Below, piece after piece: positions 6,499 through 8,081 of a stretch of 8,081 bases of DNA. Origin of the DNA: Dehalococcoidia bacterium (GTDB lineage Bacteria; Chloroflexota; Dehalococcoidia; UBA2979); NCBI GenBank assembly GCA_030745285.1, contig JASLOV010000047.1, forward strand, positions 1-8,081. The letters are read 5' to 3'. The position numbers were made by a program, and so were the translations under genes. The notes under the pieces were generated by a model, which was not told the DNA's origin, made no database searches, and was given only the letters and a program-made list of their open reading frames with translations. Position 1 is the first letter of the stretch. Every line of letters starts with the position of its first letter.

Positions 6499-8081
6499 TT
6501 GAGCGCACTGACCGGGGTGCGCGTGCTCGATATCTCCACCTCGATGGCCGGGGCGTGGTGTTCGCGGCAGTTCGCCGACTACGGCGCCGACGTGGTGCTG
6601 GTCGAGCCGGCCGGCGGACATCCACTGCGCGAACTCGCCCCGTTCGGCCCGGATGGGGCGAGCATCCCCGCGCGCTATGTGCAGGCGGGCAAGCGCTCCG
6701 TGGTGCTGCACCGGTCGCGCACGGTTGACCGCGAGTCGGTCGCTCGCCTCGCCGCACGCTGCGATATCGTGATTGACAGTCTCTCGCCCGGCTCCCTGGG
6801 ATCGTGGGGGCTTGACTTCGACGGGCTGGAGCGCCGCCGTCCCGGGGCCATCCTCGTCTCGATCACCCCCAATGGCCTCACCGGCGCGCGGGCAGGCTGG
6901 CCCGGCGGCGACCTCACGGACTTTGCACGCTCCGGGCACGGCTTCGTCGGAGGCATGGCCGGGCGAACGCCGCTGAAGGGCAGCGGCTTCGTCGCTTCCT
7001 ACAACGCGGGCGTCGCCGCCTACTGCGCCGCCGTGGCAGCGCTCTTCAGCAGGGACGAGGGTGGCGAGGGCGATGGTGAGGGTGTGGGCGGCCAGCACGT
7101 CGATGTCGCCGAGGCCGAGGCGCTCGCCGCCACGGCCGGGCACGGGTTGCTCGTCTCGCAGTACCAGGGTGTGCTGCCGGCCCGCAGCACCGCCGCGGAT
7201 GCGACGCGTCGCCACCCCCGTGCGGTGCGGGACGGCCACATCTGGATAGGCCTTGCGTCCGGCGACCGCTGGCGGGAGGGGATGATCGCGCTCGGCCTGA
7301 CCGAACTTGCCGACGATGACCGTTTCGCCACGCGGGAGGGACGCGAGGCCCATCGCGAGGCGATCGAGTCGGCGATGAGCGCCCGGTTCGCCGAGACGGA
7401 CAAGCTCGAGCTGTTCGAGTCGCTCGGCCGGATGCTCGTGCGCGCCGGGCCGGTACTGCACATCGATGAACTGCTGCGCAACGAGCACCTCCGCGCGCGG
7501 GAATTCTTCGTGCGTGCCGCCGACGACCCGGATGGTCCGTGGTACCCGGGCGCGCCCGCCCGGCTCTCGCGGACGCCGTGGTCGCTGCGTCGCTCCGCGC
7601 CGGCCATCGGCGAACACAGTGGAGAGGTGCTGGCCGAGCTGGCGGACGAAGTGCCCGACGAGGCCGCCGCTCGCCGGGCCGGCGGTGAGCCTCGGGCGGA
7701 CCGGGACGGCGACGAGCCGGGAAATCGAGGCCCGCTGGCGGGCGTGCGGGCCGTCGTGCTGACGCAGGCCTGGGCGGGGTCGTTCGCGACGGAGCTGCTG
7801 GCGTTCATGGGCGCCGATGTCGTGCAGATCGAGGCGCGAGCGCGGCCGGACGTGGAACGTCACGCCTACTGGGACGAGATGCCGGCGGCGCTGCGGGACG
7901 TGGCGACCGCCCAGCACCCATGGAACTGCATCCCGGCCTACAACTGGGTGAACCTGAACAAGCAGGGGATCACGATCGACCTGCGTTCGCCGGCGGGCAT
8001 GGACATCTTCAGGCGGCTGGTTGCGGACGCCGACATCGTGGCGGAGAACTTCGCGCCGCGGGTGATGGGGAGCCTGGGGAT
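6499..8081 (+). CDS. Two-domain family III (CaiB/BaiF) CoA-transferase, 3' end beyond window
   Basis: 527 codons are open from a TTG start to the window edge with no stop. Residues 1 to about 385 form one CaiB/BaiF domain: LTGVRVLDISTSMAGAWCS and FADYGADVVLVEP at the start, RDGHIWIGLASGDRW in the middle, and PAIGEHSGEVLAELAD at the end. A charged Arg/Gly/Asp linker (about 385-411) leads into a second copy, PLAGVRAVVLTQAWAG, FMGADVVQIEA and NLNKQGITIDL, which is cut by the edge. Family III enzymes move CoA between acids through a catalytic Asp (Asp169 of formyl-CoA transferase). In domain one the matching site reads VASYNAG, placing Ser167 there, so this half is probably not catalytic. A Gly/Asp/Glu-rich loop (186-198) replaces the usual TGRGQ approach. 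Didomain enzymes such as DddD also keep the working Asp in the second half. The substrate cannot be told from the window. Confidence 0.88.
   Translation, partial: MSALTGVRVLDISTSMAGAWCSRQFADYGADVVLVEPAGGHPLRELAPFGPDGASIPARYVQAGKRSVVLHRSRTVDRESVARLAARCDIVIDSLSPGSLGSWGLDFDGLERRRPGAILVSITPNGLTGARAGWPGGDLTDFARSGHGFVGGMAGRTPLKGSGFVASYNAGVAAYCAAVAALFSRDEGGEGDGEGVGGQHVDVAEAEALAATAGHGLLVSQYQGVLPARSTAADATRRHPRAVRDGHIWIGLASGDRWREGMIALGLTELADDDRFATREGREAHREAIESAMSARFAETDKLELFESLGRMLVRAGPVLHIDELLRNEHLRAREFFVRAADDPDGPWYPGAPARLSRTPWSLRRSAPAIGEHSGEVLAELADEVPDEAAARRAGGEPRADRDGDEPGNRGPLAGVRAVVLTQAWAGSFATELLAFMGADVVQIEARARPDVERHAYWDEMPAALRDVATAQHPWNCIPAYNWVNLNKQGITIDLRSPAGMDIFRRLVADADIVAENFAPRVMGSLG

Noticed and set aside
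5606..6502. 298-residue plus-strand frame opposite the hydrolase
   Set aside because: It is antisense to a gene with a complete metallo-beta-lactamase metal site. Its Val/Gly/Ala/Arg-rich translation has no motif.
6445..7917. 490-residue open frame on the minus strand over the CoA-transferase
   Set aside because: Low-complexity Arg/Gly/His-rich translation with no recognisable domain. The plus strand encodes a clear CaiB/BaiF protein across the same bases.

Overview
The window is high-G+C bacterial DNA (about two-thirds G+C by eye) and is almost entirely coding. No plasmid, phage or insertion-sequence gene is visible. Gene content and protein style point to a Chloroflexota bacterium, perhaps in or near the Dehalococcoidia/SAR202 lineages. 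The clues are the FtsH N-terminus, the FmdB-type zinc ribbons, a K+-dependent-type membrane pyrophosphatase, a two-domain family III CoA-transferase and a translin-family protein. This placement is inferred from memory of such genomes, not from a search.

Left end (1-720): the minus strand carries the first 38 codons of ftsH, running off the window, and a 70-residue 4-oxalocrotonate-tautomerase-like gene upstream of it. The ftsH leader holds a -10-like TACACT inside an 8-bp inverted repeat. A five-copy array of a roughly 13-bp direct repeat lies upstream of the tautomerase, in the gap shared with the divergent rnhB.

Centre left (721-3245, plus strand): rnhB (RNase HII) and yraN (UPF0102 nuclease-like) form a housekeeping pair. 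They are followed by a compact three-gene unit: two tandem FmdB-like zinc-ribbon paralogues overlapping by one base, then, 3 bases later, a translin/TRAX-family protein that starts with GTG. The unit suggests nucleic-acid-linked work, but its function is unknown.

Centre (3246-5635): a 141-base leader with a strong Shine-Dalgarno sequence precedes hppA, a complete 694-residue ion-pumping pyrophosphatase. Its sequence motifs are those of the K+-dependent type. A perfect 12-bp hairpin follows, and then an inverted pair of a REP-like palindromic motif.

Right end (5636-8081): a minus-strand metallo-beta-lactamase-fold hydrolase (glyoxalase II-like) is divergent from a plus-strand CaiB/BaiF CoA-transferase. 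The CoA-transferase starts at TTG, stays open to the window edge and contains one full domain plus the start of a second. Its first domain appears to have Ser in place of the catalytic Asp. The 203-base gap between the two genes carries the likely promoter and the Shine-Dalgarno sequence for the transferase.

The most interesting items are the FmdB-FmdB-translin unit, the half-degenerate didomain CoA-transferase, the 13-bp repeat array, the REP-like inverted pair, and two genes (rnhB and the first fmdB) that look like they make leaderless transcripts.
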